Source: CAKSFT01 sp045603125
GTDB lineage: Bacteria; Bacillota; Clostridia; UBA1381
Length of the DNA stretch: 20,844 nt
Direction of reading: 5' to 3'
Assembly: GCA_045603125.1 (NCBI GenBank)
Contig: JAZULN010000032.1
Location: forward strand, 1-20,844
The notes under the pieces were generated by a model that searched no databases, had not been told where the DNA came from, and saw nothing but the letters and a program-made list of their open reading frames with translations. The translations under genes were made by a program, and so were the position numbers. This document shows, piece after piece, positions 1 to 5,572 of this stretch. Each line of letters opens with the position of its first letter. The stretch's first letter is position 1.

Positions 1-11
1 TAAAATTTTTT

Positions 12-989
12 TCATTTGATTTCTTCCTTCATCATTGTAAGGGTATCGTGTTTCATCATCACTATCCCGGATTCATATTCTCCAATACTCGGGGTATTTT
101 CCTTTCCTTGCATATTTTTCAATATATACTGCGGAAAATTACATCCACATTCATATGCATGAGGGTACCCCCCGCCAAATCTTGGGTTAACCTCTGAAAT
201 GTACCATTTTCCACCTACATCAAATATGTCAATATCAATAGTGCCATTGGCATCTAATTTCTTTATAAAATCTTTCAAAATTTCGAAAAGATTATCGTCC
301 TTAAAGGATACTGCCTTATCTGTTTCACCGCTTCTCATACGTATCTTCTTTTTAACAAAGATGGACACTGTCTCGCCCGAAATTGTATCTATGTAGCAAT
401 CCGCACCGTATTCCTGGCCTTTTAAGTATTCCTGAATAATAAGATTATCCGAAAGTTCAAATAAAAGCTCTAAGTGTTTTATGTTGTCAACAACATTTAT
501 TCCAAGACTCGCACTGCCACAGCGTGGTTTTACAAATACCGGAAAATCAACCTCGCCCTTTTCTCTGGCACCTTTAAAGTCCTCCAAAGCGATATATGTT
601 TTTGCACAAGGTATATTATTCTTTTCCAAAAACTTGAACATTTCGTATTTGTCAAAACATAGTCTGCAGGTATCATAATCCGAAATAAAGAGTTTGACGC
701 CGATTTTTTTAAATTCCTCTTTGTGTTGGGCAATAAGCTCAAGTTCGGGGTCTATCAGGGAGATTACGCCAGTAATTTCTTCCTCACGACAAATTCTCAA
801 TATCTCATCAACATATCCTTCATCATCAATTCTCGGAACAATTATGTGTTTATCCGCAACATACAAAGAAGGAGCCAATTTATCGCAGTCAGTGGCAATT
901 ACCTTGCCGCCCGTCTGACCGAATTCTTTTTTAAAATACTCACATACCTTCGTTCTTCTGCCTGCACTTAATATTAAAATATTCATCAT
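12..989 (-). CDS. ATP-grasp domain protein (CarB/PylC-like carboxylate ligase)
   Basis: The 325-residue protein has the layout of a stand-alone ATP-grasp ligase. An N-terminal pre-ATP-grasp fold (MMNILILSAGRR, about residues 1-100) is followed by the ATP-grasp domain: FVKPRCGSASLGI at 152-164 forms the nucleotide-binding loop, IIQEYLKGQEYGAD (184-197) the hinge and central strand, and the acidic/Asn pair in YISEVNPRFGGGYP (263-276) should bind Mg-ATP. The family activates a carboxylate as acyl-phosphate and joins it to an amine or thiol. The substrate cannot be read from the sequence. It overlaps the stop of the upstream sugar transferase gene by 4 bp (ATGA), so the two are translationally coupled. 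By context it may attach an amino or organic acid to a sugar or make a nucleotide-sugar precursor for a surface polysaccharide; that is inference. The stop lies 12 bp from the window edge, so further cluster genes may follow. Confidence 0.85.
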   Translation of the reverse strand: MMNILILSAGRRTKVCEYFKKEFGQTGGKVIATDCDKLAPSLYVADKHIIVPRIDDEGYVDEILRICREEEITGVISLIDPELELIAQHKEEFKKIGVKLFISDYDTCRLCFDKYEMFKFLEKNNIPCAKTYIALEDFKGAREKGEVDFPVFVKPRCGSASLGINVVDNIKHLELLFELSDNLIIQEYLKGQEYGADCYIDTISGETVSIFVKKKIRMRSGETDKAVSFKDDNLFEILKDFIKKLDANGTIDIDIFDVGGKWYISEVNPRFGGGYPHAYECGCNFPQYILKNMQGKENTPSIGEYESGIVMMKHDTLTMMKEEIK

Positions 990-1624
990 TCTACCTCAAC
1001 TTTTTCTCGGTTTGCCTTCATTCTTATCTCTCTGAAATTTCCTTCCGCGGCATTCGTATCCTCAGCAACATCTTCTCTTTTTACCATTTTTAGTGCCGTC
1101 TTTAAAATAATCTTTACATCGTTTATGAAGGTTACATTTTCTACATATTCCACATCGATTCTTAACCGTTCTTCCCAATCAATTAGATTTCTTCCGCTTA
1201 TCTGGGCAAGCCCTGATAACCCCGGTCTTACAGTATGTCTGAGCTTTTCTCTTTCGGTGTAGTATGGTAAATAATCTACCAATAACGGTCTCGGACCAAT
1301 TACACTCATATCACCCTTTAAAATATTAAAGGCTTCAGGAAGTTCATCAAGACTTGTTTTTCTTAAAAACTTACCAAAATTTGTGAGTCTTACGCTATCA
1401 GGAAGAAGATTTCCTCTCTCATCTTTTTCATCGGTCATTGTTCTGAACTTATAAAGTTCAAAAATCTTTTCATCTTTTCCGGGTCTTTTTTGTTTGAATA
1501 AAATCGGGCTCCCCAGTTTGACTCTTACAAGTATTGCAATTATTATGTACAACCACCAAAAGACTACTAACGCCGCCAATGCACAGCATATATCCACAAG
1601 ACGTTTTATGTGTTTTTTATACAT
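986..1624 (-). CDS. Initiating undecaprenyl-phosphate sugar-phosphate transferase (PglC/WcaJ/EpsL family)
   Basis: This is a small monotopic phosphoglycosyl transferase of about 212 residues. One N-terminal hydrophobic segment (about residues 10-34) is followed by family motifs: KFRTM near 60, the catalytic Asp-Glu dyad in TSLDELPE near 91-98, SVIGPRPL near 108-115 and RPGLSGLAQISGR near 134-146. Members transfer a sugar-1-phosphate from a UDP-sugar to undecaprenyl phosphate on the inner face of the membrane, the first committed step of capsule, exopolysaccharide or glycan assembly. The size fits the minimal PglC type, without the extra transmembrane helices of WbaP/WcaJ. I chose ATG at 1624 over an in-frame TTG at 1627, because AAGGAG (1633-1638) is then 8 nt away rather than 5. 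It heads the visible part of an operon with the ATP-grasp gene. The transferred sugar is unknown. Confidence 0.93.
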   Translation of the reverse strand: MYKKHIKRLVDICCALAALVVFWWLYIIIAILVRVKLGSPILFKQKRPGKDEKIFELYKFRTMTDEKDERGNLLPDSVRLTNFGKFLRKTSLDELPEAFNILKGDMSVIGPRPLLVDYLPYYTEREKLRHTVRPGLSGLAQISGRNLIDWEERLRIDVEYVENVTFINDVKIILKTALKMVKREDVAEDTNAAEGNFREIRMKANREKVEVE

Positions 1625-1699
1625 CAAAACAACTCCTTAATATGTTTAGTCATTATTTTCACTCAATCAGTCAGAAAAAATCTACTTATTATATACCTC

Positions 1700-1729
1700 A
1701 TTATAGCATACATTTTCATTATACATCAA
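1700..1729 (-). promoter_or_regulatory. Extended -10 promoter for the sugar transferase operon
   Basis: Read on the minus strand, TTGATG (1724-1729) lies 18 bp from a perfect TATAAT (1700-1705) preceded by TGC, an extended -10. Transcription should start near 1693, leaving about 68 nt of leader. It is the only good sigma-A-type site seen upstream of the transferase gene. Confidence 0.6.
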
Positions 1730-1730
1730 A

Positions 1731-1775
1731 TTTTCATCATAGTCAATAGATATTTCTACATCGAAATGATGAAAA
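1731..1775. repeat. 10-bp inverted repeat upstream of the sugar transferase -35
   Basis: TTTTCATCAT (1731-1740) is repeated as ATGATGAAAA (1766-1775), a perfect inverted repeat with a 25-bp spacer. It starts one base beyond the predicted -35 element. Placement fits a two-site regulator operator for the surface polysaccharide promoter. The spacer is long for a terminator and has no following T-tract. The rest of the 1625-1905 spacer is AT-rich, and I see no credible gene or RNA in it. Confidence 0.35.
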
Positions 1776-1905
1776 ACGATACATTTTTCGCTATTTTTTG
1801 CAATAAGATCATAAGAAACATTTAACTTTTCAAATACATTCACACATAAAATACCATTCTTAATCATAACAATATATAAATTCTATAAATTGAGGTGTTT
1901 TTCTT

Positions 1906-2568
1906 TTGAAGAAAGTTCTTTTTCCGGCACTTATTTTATGTCTTTTTACCGGTTGTTCAAAATCATCGGTCAAGATTGAGATGGATAAAAAGGAGTATGA
2001 AACCGAAAGCTACAAAATAACTATGGAGATACCGAATATTAAAACCGATATCCCTTATCAGACGCAGTTTAATTCAGACTATCTTAAGATATCCGATGAG
2101 ATTTTTAACACCTTTTCTAAAGAATCAGAAAAATCCGATACTCCGAAAGACCAACTCACCATGGAGCAGGAGATAAAGCTAAATAAAAATAATATTCTAA
2201 GTATCGTCGGGCATATAGAGGCCTTTACGGGCGGGTCACAAAACCAACTCTTTCGCGTTACAAAAAACATAGACCTTGAAAACCAAAAGGAACTCTCCTT
2301 TTCCGACTTATTCACAGACGAAGAATATAAAATACGCATAAATGCATATATCGAAACAAAAATGAAGGAAGACCCCAACGAGTTTTCAAGCTTGTGGAAA
2401 GTCCCCAAAGTGGTAGAAGACCAGGAGTTTTACCTGTCCCCAAAAGGAGTTGTAATCTATTTTCCGCCATATGAACTTTCCTACTACTCCAAAGGCTTTG
2501 TGGAAATCGAGATACCATATGAGGAATTGGAAGGGTACTTAATACCTCAAATTATAGCATTAAAATAG
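1906..2568 (+). CDS. Lipoprotein with DUF4163/DUF3298 (RsiV-like) fold
   Basis: The 220-residue protein starts at TTG, supported by GAGGTG (1892-1897) 8 nt upstream. It begins with a short signal peptide ending in a lipobox, LFTGC, which makes Cys17 the lipidated residue. The mature part resembles the DUF4163 + DUF3298 arrangement: a first half with NIKTDIPYQTQFNSDYLKISDEI (about 43-65), then LSFSDLFTDEEYKIRINAYIETKM (about 135-158), and the typical C-terminal stretch FYLSPKGVVIYFPPYELSYYSKGFVEIEIPYEEL (about 176-209). The same fold is found in the extracellular part of RsiV, the lysozyme-sensing anti-sigma factor, and in many uncharacterised clostridial lipoproteins. There is no cytoplasmic anti-sigma segment here and no sigma-factor gene beside it, so an RsiV role is not supported. 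It is probably a membrane-anchored ligand-binding protein of unknown function. Confidence 0.8.
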   Translation: MKKVLFPALILCLFTGCSKSSVKIEMDKKEYETESYKITMEIPNIKTDIPYQTQFNSDYLKISDEIFNTFSKESEKSDTPKDQLTMEQEIKLNKNNILSIVGHIEAFTGGSQNQLFRVTKNIDLENQKELSFSDLFTDEEYKIRINAYIETKMKEDPNEFSSLWKVPKVVEDQEFYLSPKGVVIYFPPYELSYYSKGFVEIEIPYEELEGYLIPQIIALK

Positions 2569-2590
2569 GGACAGATAATCTGTCCCTATT
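2564..2590. terminator. Perfect 12-bp hairpin between convergent genes
   Basis: AATAGGGACAGA (2564-2575) and TCTGTCCCTATT (2579-2590) form a perfect 12-bp stem with a TAA loop. It fills the space between the convergent lipoprotein and sleB genes, covers the TAG stop of the former and ends two bases before the stop codon of the latter. No T-tract follows on the plus strand; on the minus strand the stem runs into TTTTAAT. It probably acts as a bidirectional terminator or 3'-end stabiliser. Confidence 0.6.
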
Positions 2591-2591
2591 G

Positions 2592-3233
2592 TTACATACA
2601 AAATACGTGTTTTCCAATTTGCCTTATGATTGGTCGTGATCTTATCCAATTATTCGTAGCGGTTCTCGGATTATAGTAATATATAGCACCGCCTGTCGGG
2701 TCCCAACCGTTTAAGGCATCTCTTGCCGCATTATAGCAAGACTGCGACGGGGTTATATTTATCTGCCCGTCCGTTACGGCGGTAAAGGCTCCAGCTTGAT
2801 AAATCACTCCCGATATGGTATTGGGAAATGATGAGTGCTTGACTCTATTTAATACCACCGCCGCAATAGCGACCTGTCCCTCATAGCTCTCGCCCCTTGC
2901 CTCACCACTTATAACCCGAGCCAAAAGATTTACATTAGACTGGTAGCTCGACCCACCGCCGCCCGTTGGAAGTCCGATTTTTGCCAAAGTTGCAGGTCCG
3001 GCGATTCCGTCGGGGGTAAGTCCGTGCTTTCTCTGAAATTTCTTTACTGCCTCCTCGGTCTTTACCCCGTAAATTCCGTCCACGCTTCCATTTAAGTATC
3101 CCCATTTTTTAAGTCTTGTCTGGATATTTATTACCTCCTGCCCCCTAGATCCACGCCGTGAAAGTGCATAGATTTCTGCCGGAGCCAGCAAAAGCATAAC
3201 CGCTACCATAATTAAAGATATGATTTTTTTCAT
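2592..3233 (-). CDS. sleB: Spore cortex-lytic enzyme SleB family (lytic transglycosylase)
   Basis: The 213-residue exported hydrolase has a signal peptide (MKKIISLIMVAVMLLLAPAEIYA), a PG_binding_1 domain (about residues 28-87; LQ-type repeat with GYLNGSVDGIYGVKTEEAVKKFQ) and, after a glycine-rich linker (GGGGSS), a Hydrolase_2/SleB catalytic domain (about 103-212). Glu111 in VISGEARGE is the expected catalytic acid. Family members cleave muramic-delta-lactam-containing cortex peptidoglycan during germination; related copies can act on the vegetative wall. The length and order match SleB, although its usual partner ypeB is not adjacent. The gene begins 33 bp after comFC with AAAGGAG upstream of its ATG, so read-through from comFC is possible; a forespore promoter inside comFC cannot be excluded. 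This is the strongest hint in the window that the organism forms spores. Confidence 0.88.
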   Translation of the reverse strand: MKKIISLIMVAVMLLLAPAEIYALSRRGSRGQEVINIQTRLKKWGYLNGSVDGIYGVKTEEAVKKFQRKHGLTPDGIAGPATLAKIGLPTGGGGSSYQSNVNLLARVISGEARGESYEGQVAIAAVVLNRVKHSSFPNTISGVIYQAGAFTAVTDGQINITPSQSCYNAARDALNGWDPTGGAIYYYNPRTATNNWIRSRPIIRQIGKHVFCM

Positions 3234-3266
3234 AAAAACATCTCCTTTTTAAAGGGTATGTCTCTA

Positions 3267-3944
3267 TTATTTACCAAAAAAACTTTTCTTATACCTTACG
3301 GTTTTTGCAAGGGTCACTCCCAAAACCGCCCGGGCACCCTTGTCTTTTAATTCTTTGGCACACTCCTCCATCGTCGAGCCGGTGGTATAAACGTCGTCTA
3401 TCAATACAATTCTCTTTCCCTTAATTTTACTAAAATCTGCAATATACGCATCATGTACATTCTCACGTCTTTCCATTTTATTCCCGGTGAGACTCTGCTT
3501 TTTATTATGACGCTTTTTAAAAATACAATTAAAATTACTTTCCATTCCTAAATCTTCGGCAATAGGTTCTGCAAGGAGTTCCGCCTGATTATAGCCCCGC
3601 TCATAAAACCTTTTCCGAGACAGTGGCACTGCCGTTATTAAATCGAAGTCTTTGGAAAGCGGATACGACGAAAGATTTTTTAGCATAGCCTTTATAAACA
3701 CTTCCTTATAGGCAACCTGACCTGAGAATTTATATCTTCTTATTATGTCTTTTATCTGTCCCTCATAACTGAATGTAGAAATAACTGAGTCAATGTTCTC
3801 ACTCCCCGGGAAAACTGTCTTTTTCGGGAAATATAAAAGCCTCTCATTACATCTTTTACATAGTCCTAGAAACTTCCCCAAAATCTCCGCATCTTCCACC
3901 CGTTTTCTCCGTCTGCATCCTATACAGATAAATACACCTTCCAT
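3267..3944 (-). CDS. comFC: ComF family protein (ComFC-like phosphoribosyltransferase)
   Basis: The 225-residue protein has an N-terminal zinc ribbon with two CxxC pairs (Cys7/Cys10 and Cys29/Cys32) and a type I phosphoribosyltransferase domain. The ComF signature AVPLSRKRFYERGYNQAELLA lies at 105-125, and the PRPP-binding loop RIVLIDDVYTTGSTMEEC at 178-195. ComFC proteins are needed for DNA uptake in competent Firmicutes, but the family is also widespread in species not known to be competent, and the exact reaction is unsettled. No comFA helicase is adjacent. The ribosome-binding site (GGGAG, 3951-3955) directly abuts the T-tract of the terminator of the upstream CNNM gene, so there is no room for a separate promoter between terminator and start codon. 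Confidence 0.88.
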   Translation of the reverse strand: MEGVFICIGCRRRKRVEDAEILGKFLGLCKRCNERLLYFPKKTVFPGSENIDSVISTFSYEGQIKDIIRRYKFSGQVAYKEVFIKAMLKNLSSYPLSKDFDLITAVPLSRKRFYERGYNQAELLAEPIAEDLGMESNFNCIFKKRHNKKQSLTGNKMERRENVHDAYIADFSKIKGKRIVLIDDVYTTGSTMEECAKELKDKGARAVLGVTLAKTVRYKKSFFGK

Positions 3945-3955
3945 TTTATTCTCCC

Positions 3956-3984
3956 AAAAAGGGCCGTCACAAAAATGACAGCCC
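3956..3984 (-). terminator. Rho-independent terminator or attenuator after the CNNM gene
   Basis: On the minus strand GGGCTGTCA (3976-3984) pairs with TGACGGCCC (3961-3969, one G-T pair) around a six-base loop, followed at once by five T (3956-3960). It sits 9 bp after the CNNM stop codon and ends exactly at the ribosome-binding site of comFC, so it controls how much transcript enters comFC and sleB. Confidence 0.8.
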
Positions 3985-3992
3985 TAATAAAA

Positions 3993-5294
3993 TTATTCTT
4001 CATTTGTCGTCGGCTCAATCTTGCAGACAATAGCCTCTTCAATTCTATGTTCCTCAATCTTTGTTATCTTGATTCCAAGACCGTATGCCTCAAGTTCATG
4101 AGTTGTTCCGTCGTCCGGGATAGACCCCAACTGGTCCAGAAGCATACCCGCAAAGGTATTGAACTCCTCAACCGGCAACTCAATCTCCAAAGTTTCCGAA
4201 ACAAGGTCAATATCGGCAGAGCCTAATATCTTCCATGTGTTCTGGTCGATCTGGATGATTTCCTCTTCCTCGTCTTCGTCAAACTCACTGTCAAGGTCTC
4301 CCACAATCTCTTCCAGCAGGTCAGATATGGTAATAATTCCGCCCAAACCACCGTATTCGTCCAGAACAACCGCAAAATGGGTCTTATTCTCCTGCATATT
4401 CCGGAAAAGGTCGTTGGCCTTTATAGACTCGGGCACAAAGTAAGGCGGTCTTAGGATTTCTTTTACCGTTTCAGGAGTTATATCGTCATTTTTCCTCAAT
4501 AATCTCAAGAAATCTCGGCTATATAAAATTCCTATTATATCGTCTACCTTTTCATTACATACAGGGTATATTGAATGGTTCGTTTCGTCGATAATCTGCT
4601 CCCATTCAGCCAGGTCCTCCATCCATAGGAAGGCAACATCTGTGCGGTGGGTCATAATACTATCAGCTGAAATTGCATCAAACTCGAAGATATTATGAAT
4701 CATTTCCTGTTCTTCAGGGTCTATCGCTCCACTCTCACTTCCGGCATCAACCAGCGATCGAATTTCTTCTTCTGTGACCTCTTCCACCATTTCGTTGGGA
4801 TTTATTCCTACCATTCTAAGAATAAGGTCTGATATAAATGACAACGCTTTACCGAACGGAAAAGCCAAATAATATCCTAGGAAGAAAAGCCACGCAAGTG
4901 AAAATAGAGTCTTTTCAGGGTTCTTGGTTGCAATTCTTTTTGGAAGATACACCCCAAACACAAGACATACCACCAAAATCCCTAAAACCAAAACCGGATA
5001 TTTTAAGACACTCGGTGAAATCAAAATAAATTTTGCCATACCAGTGGTTGCAAAAACTGCAAGTCCAAATTCCAAAAGAAGAATTATAAACCTCATACTG
5101 TTATATACATTGATTGGATCTTTTAAAATCTTTAAGATCTTTCCAGCCCGCTTACTTCCCTCTTTTTCACGGCTTTTTAACCGCGACTCCGAGATATTAT
5201 CACAGGCATTTTCAATGCACCTAAAAAGTGCGATAAATAAAACCCAGCATAAACTAATTAACAATCGACCCGGGAACGTGTCCAAAACAATCAT
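3993..5294 (-). CDS. CNNM/CBS/CorC_HlyC membrane protein (hemolysin-type transporter family)
   Basis: The 433-residue protein has the standard order of the UPF0053 family: a membrane CNNM region with hydrophobic segments near 11-27, 66-92, 98-117 and 128-160; a paired CBS module (first around DSIMTHRTDVAFL at 211-223, second around THFAVVLDEYGGLGGIITISDLLEEIVGD at 305-333); an acidic linker (DSEFDEDEEEE); and a C-terminal CorC_HlyC domain (about 350-428). Relatives are Mg2+ or Na+/Mg2+ transporters (CorB/CorC, MpfA, PaeA). The usual N-terminal FSASETAL-type motif is replaced by FRCIENACDNISESRL, so transport may differ or be lost. The ATG at 5294 touches its ribosome-binding site (GAGAGG, 5295-5300) with no spacing; a TTG at 5285 gives 9 nt and may be the true start. 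Confidence 0.87.
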   Translation of the reverse strand: MIVLDTFPGRLLISLCWVLFIALFRCIENACDNISESRLKSREKEGSKRAGKILKILKDPINVYNSMRFIILLLEFGLAVFATTGMAKFILISPSVLKYPVLVLGILVVCLVFGVYLPKRIATKNPEKTLFSLAWLFFLGYYLAFPFGKALSFISDLILRMVGINPNEMVEEVTEEEIRSLVDAGSESGAIDPEEQEMIHNIFEFDAISADSIMTHRTDVAFLWMEDLAEWEQIIDETNHSIYPVCNEKVDDIIGILYSRDFLRLLRKNDDITPETVKEILRPPYFVPESIKANDLFRNMQENKTHFAVVLDEYGGLGGIITISDLLEEIVGDLDSEFDEDEEEEIIQIDQNTWKILGSADIDLVSETLEIELPVEEFNTFAGMLLDQLGSIPDDGTTHELEAYGLGIKITKIEEHRIEEAIVCKIEPTTNEE

Positions 5295-5329
5295 CCTCTC
5301 AAAAATTTATTTTATATTTTTACGTATAC

Positions 5330-5358
5330 ATTCTACCAAATAATAGCCAATATGTCAA
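5330..5358 (-). promoter_or_regulatory. Near-consensus promoter for the CNNM gene
   Basis: On the minus strand TTGACA (5353-5358) is followed by a 17-bp spacer and TAGAAT (5330-5335), with TGG just before the -10 as an extended element. The predicted start is near 5323, giving a leader of about 30 nt. Confidence 0.72.
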
Positions 5359-5406
5359 ATTACTTTTATGTAACAATATTCTAACATATATTCCATATAT
5401 TTAAAC

Positions 5407-5476
5407 TTGAAATTCTTTTTTGGATAGTGTAATATAATAATCGTGGTTGACATAATATCTAATATTGTCAGATTAT
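5407..5476 (+). promoter_or_regulatory. Two overlapping promoter candidates for the S-layer-type gene
   Basis: Upstream site: TTGAAA (5407-5412), 17 bp, TAATAT (5430-5435). Downstream site: a perfect TTGACA (5447-5452), 18 bp, GATTAT (5471-5476). The downstream site contains an imperfect inverted repeat, TGACATAATAT/ATATTGTCA (5448-5470). Two start sites in series would be common for a highly expressed surface-layer gene. Which is used cannot be told from sequence. Confidence 0.45.
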
Positions 5477-5526
5477 CCTTAGAATAACCGCATATTAGTA
5501 ATTATTTATGTAAACCCAATATGTAT

Positions 5527-5566
5527 AGGTAAAGGATGAGAAATTCATCCGAGAGGTAAAAGGAGG
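5527..5566 (+). promoter_or_regulatory. Leader hairpin and duplicated Shine-Dalgarno region before the SLH gene
   Basis: GGATGA (5534-5539) and TCATCC (5545-5550) form a 6-bp hairpin directly upstream of a strong ribosome-binding site, AGGAGG (5561-5566), 6 nt before ATG. Flanking it, AGGTAAAGGA (5527-5536) is nearly repeated as AGGTAAAAGGA (5554-5564), so a second Shine-Dalgarno-like site lies partly in the hairpin. This may stabilise the mRNA or hold ribosomes; that is inference. Confidence 0.4.
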
Positions 5567-5572
5567 AACAAT

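Noticed and set aside
1682..1867. A 61-codon open frame on the minus strand upstream of the sugar transferase
   Set aside because: There is no ribosome-binding site before its ATG, its composition is that of AT-rich spacer, and it covers the predicted promoter and inverted repeat.
1906..2568. Reading the lipoprotein as an RsiV-type anti-sigma factor
   Set aside because: It has a lipobox near its start, no cytoplasmic sigma-binding segment and no adjacent ECF sigma factor gene.
4159..4443. A Ser-rich open frame on the plus strand opposite the CNNM gene
   Set aside because: The poly-Ser stretch is the complement of the acidic linker codons; it has no ribosome-binding site.
5295..5572. A riboswitch or T-box in the long leader of the SLH gene (also considered in 9867-10160)
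   Set aside because: No T-box (TGGNACC), tRNA-like specifier, c-di-GMP or other recognisable core was found; only promoters and small palindromes are visible.
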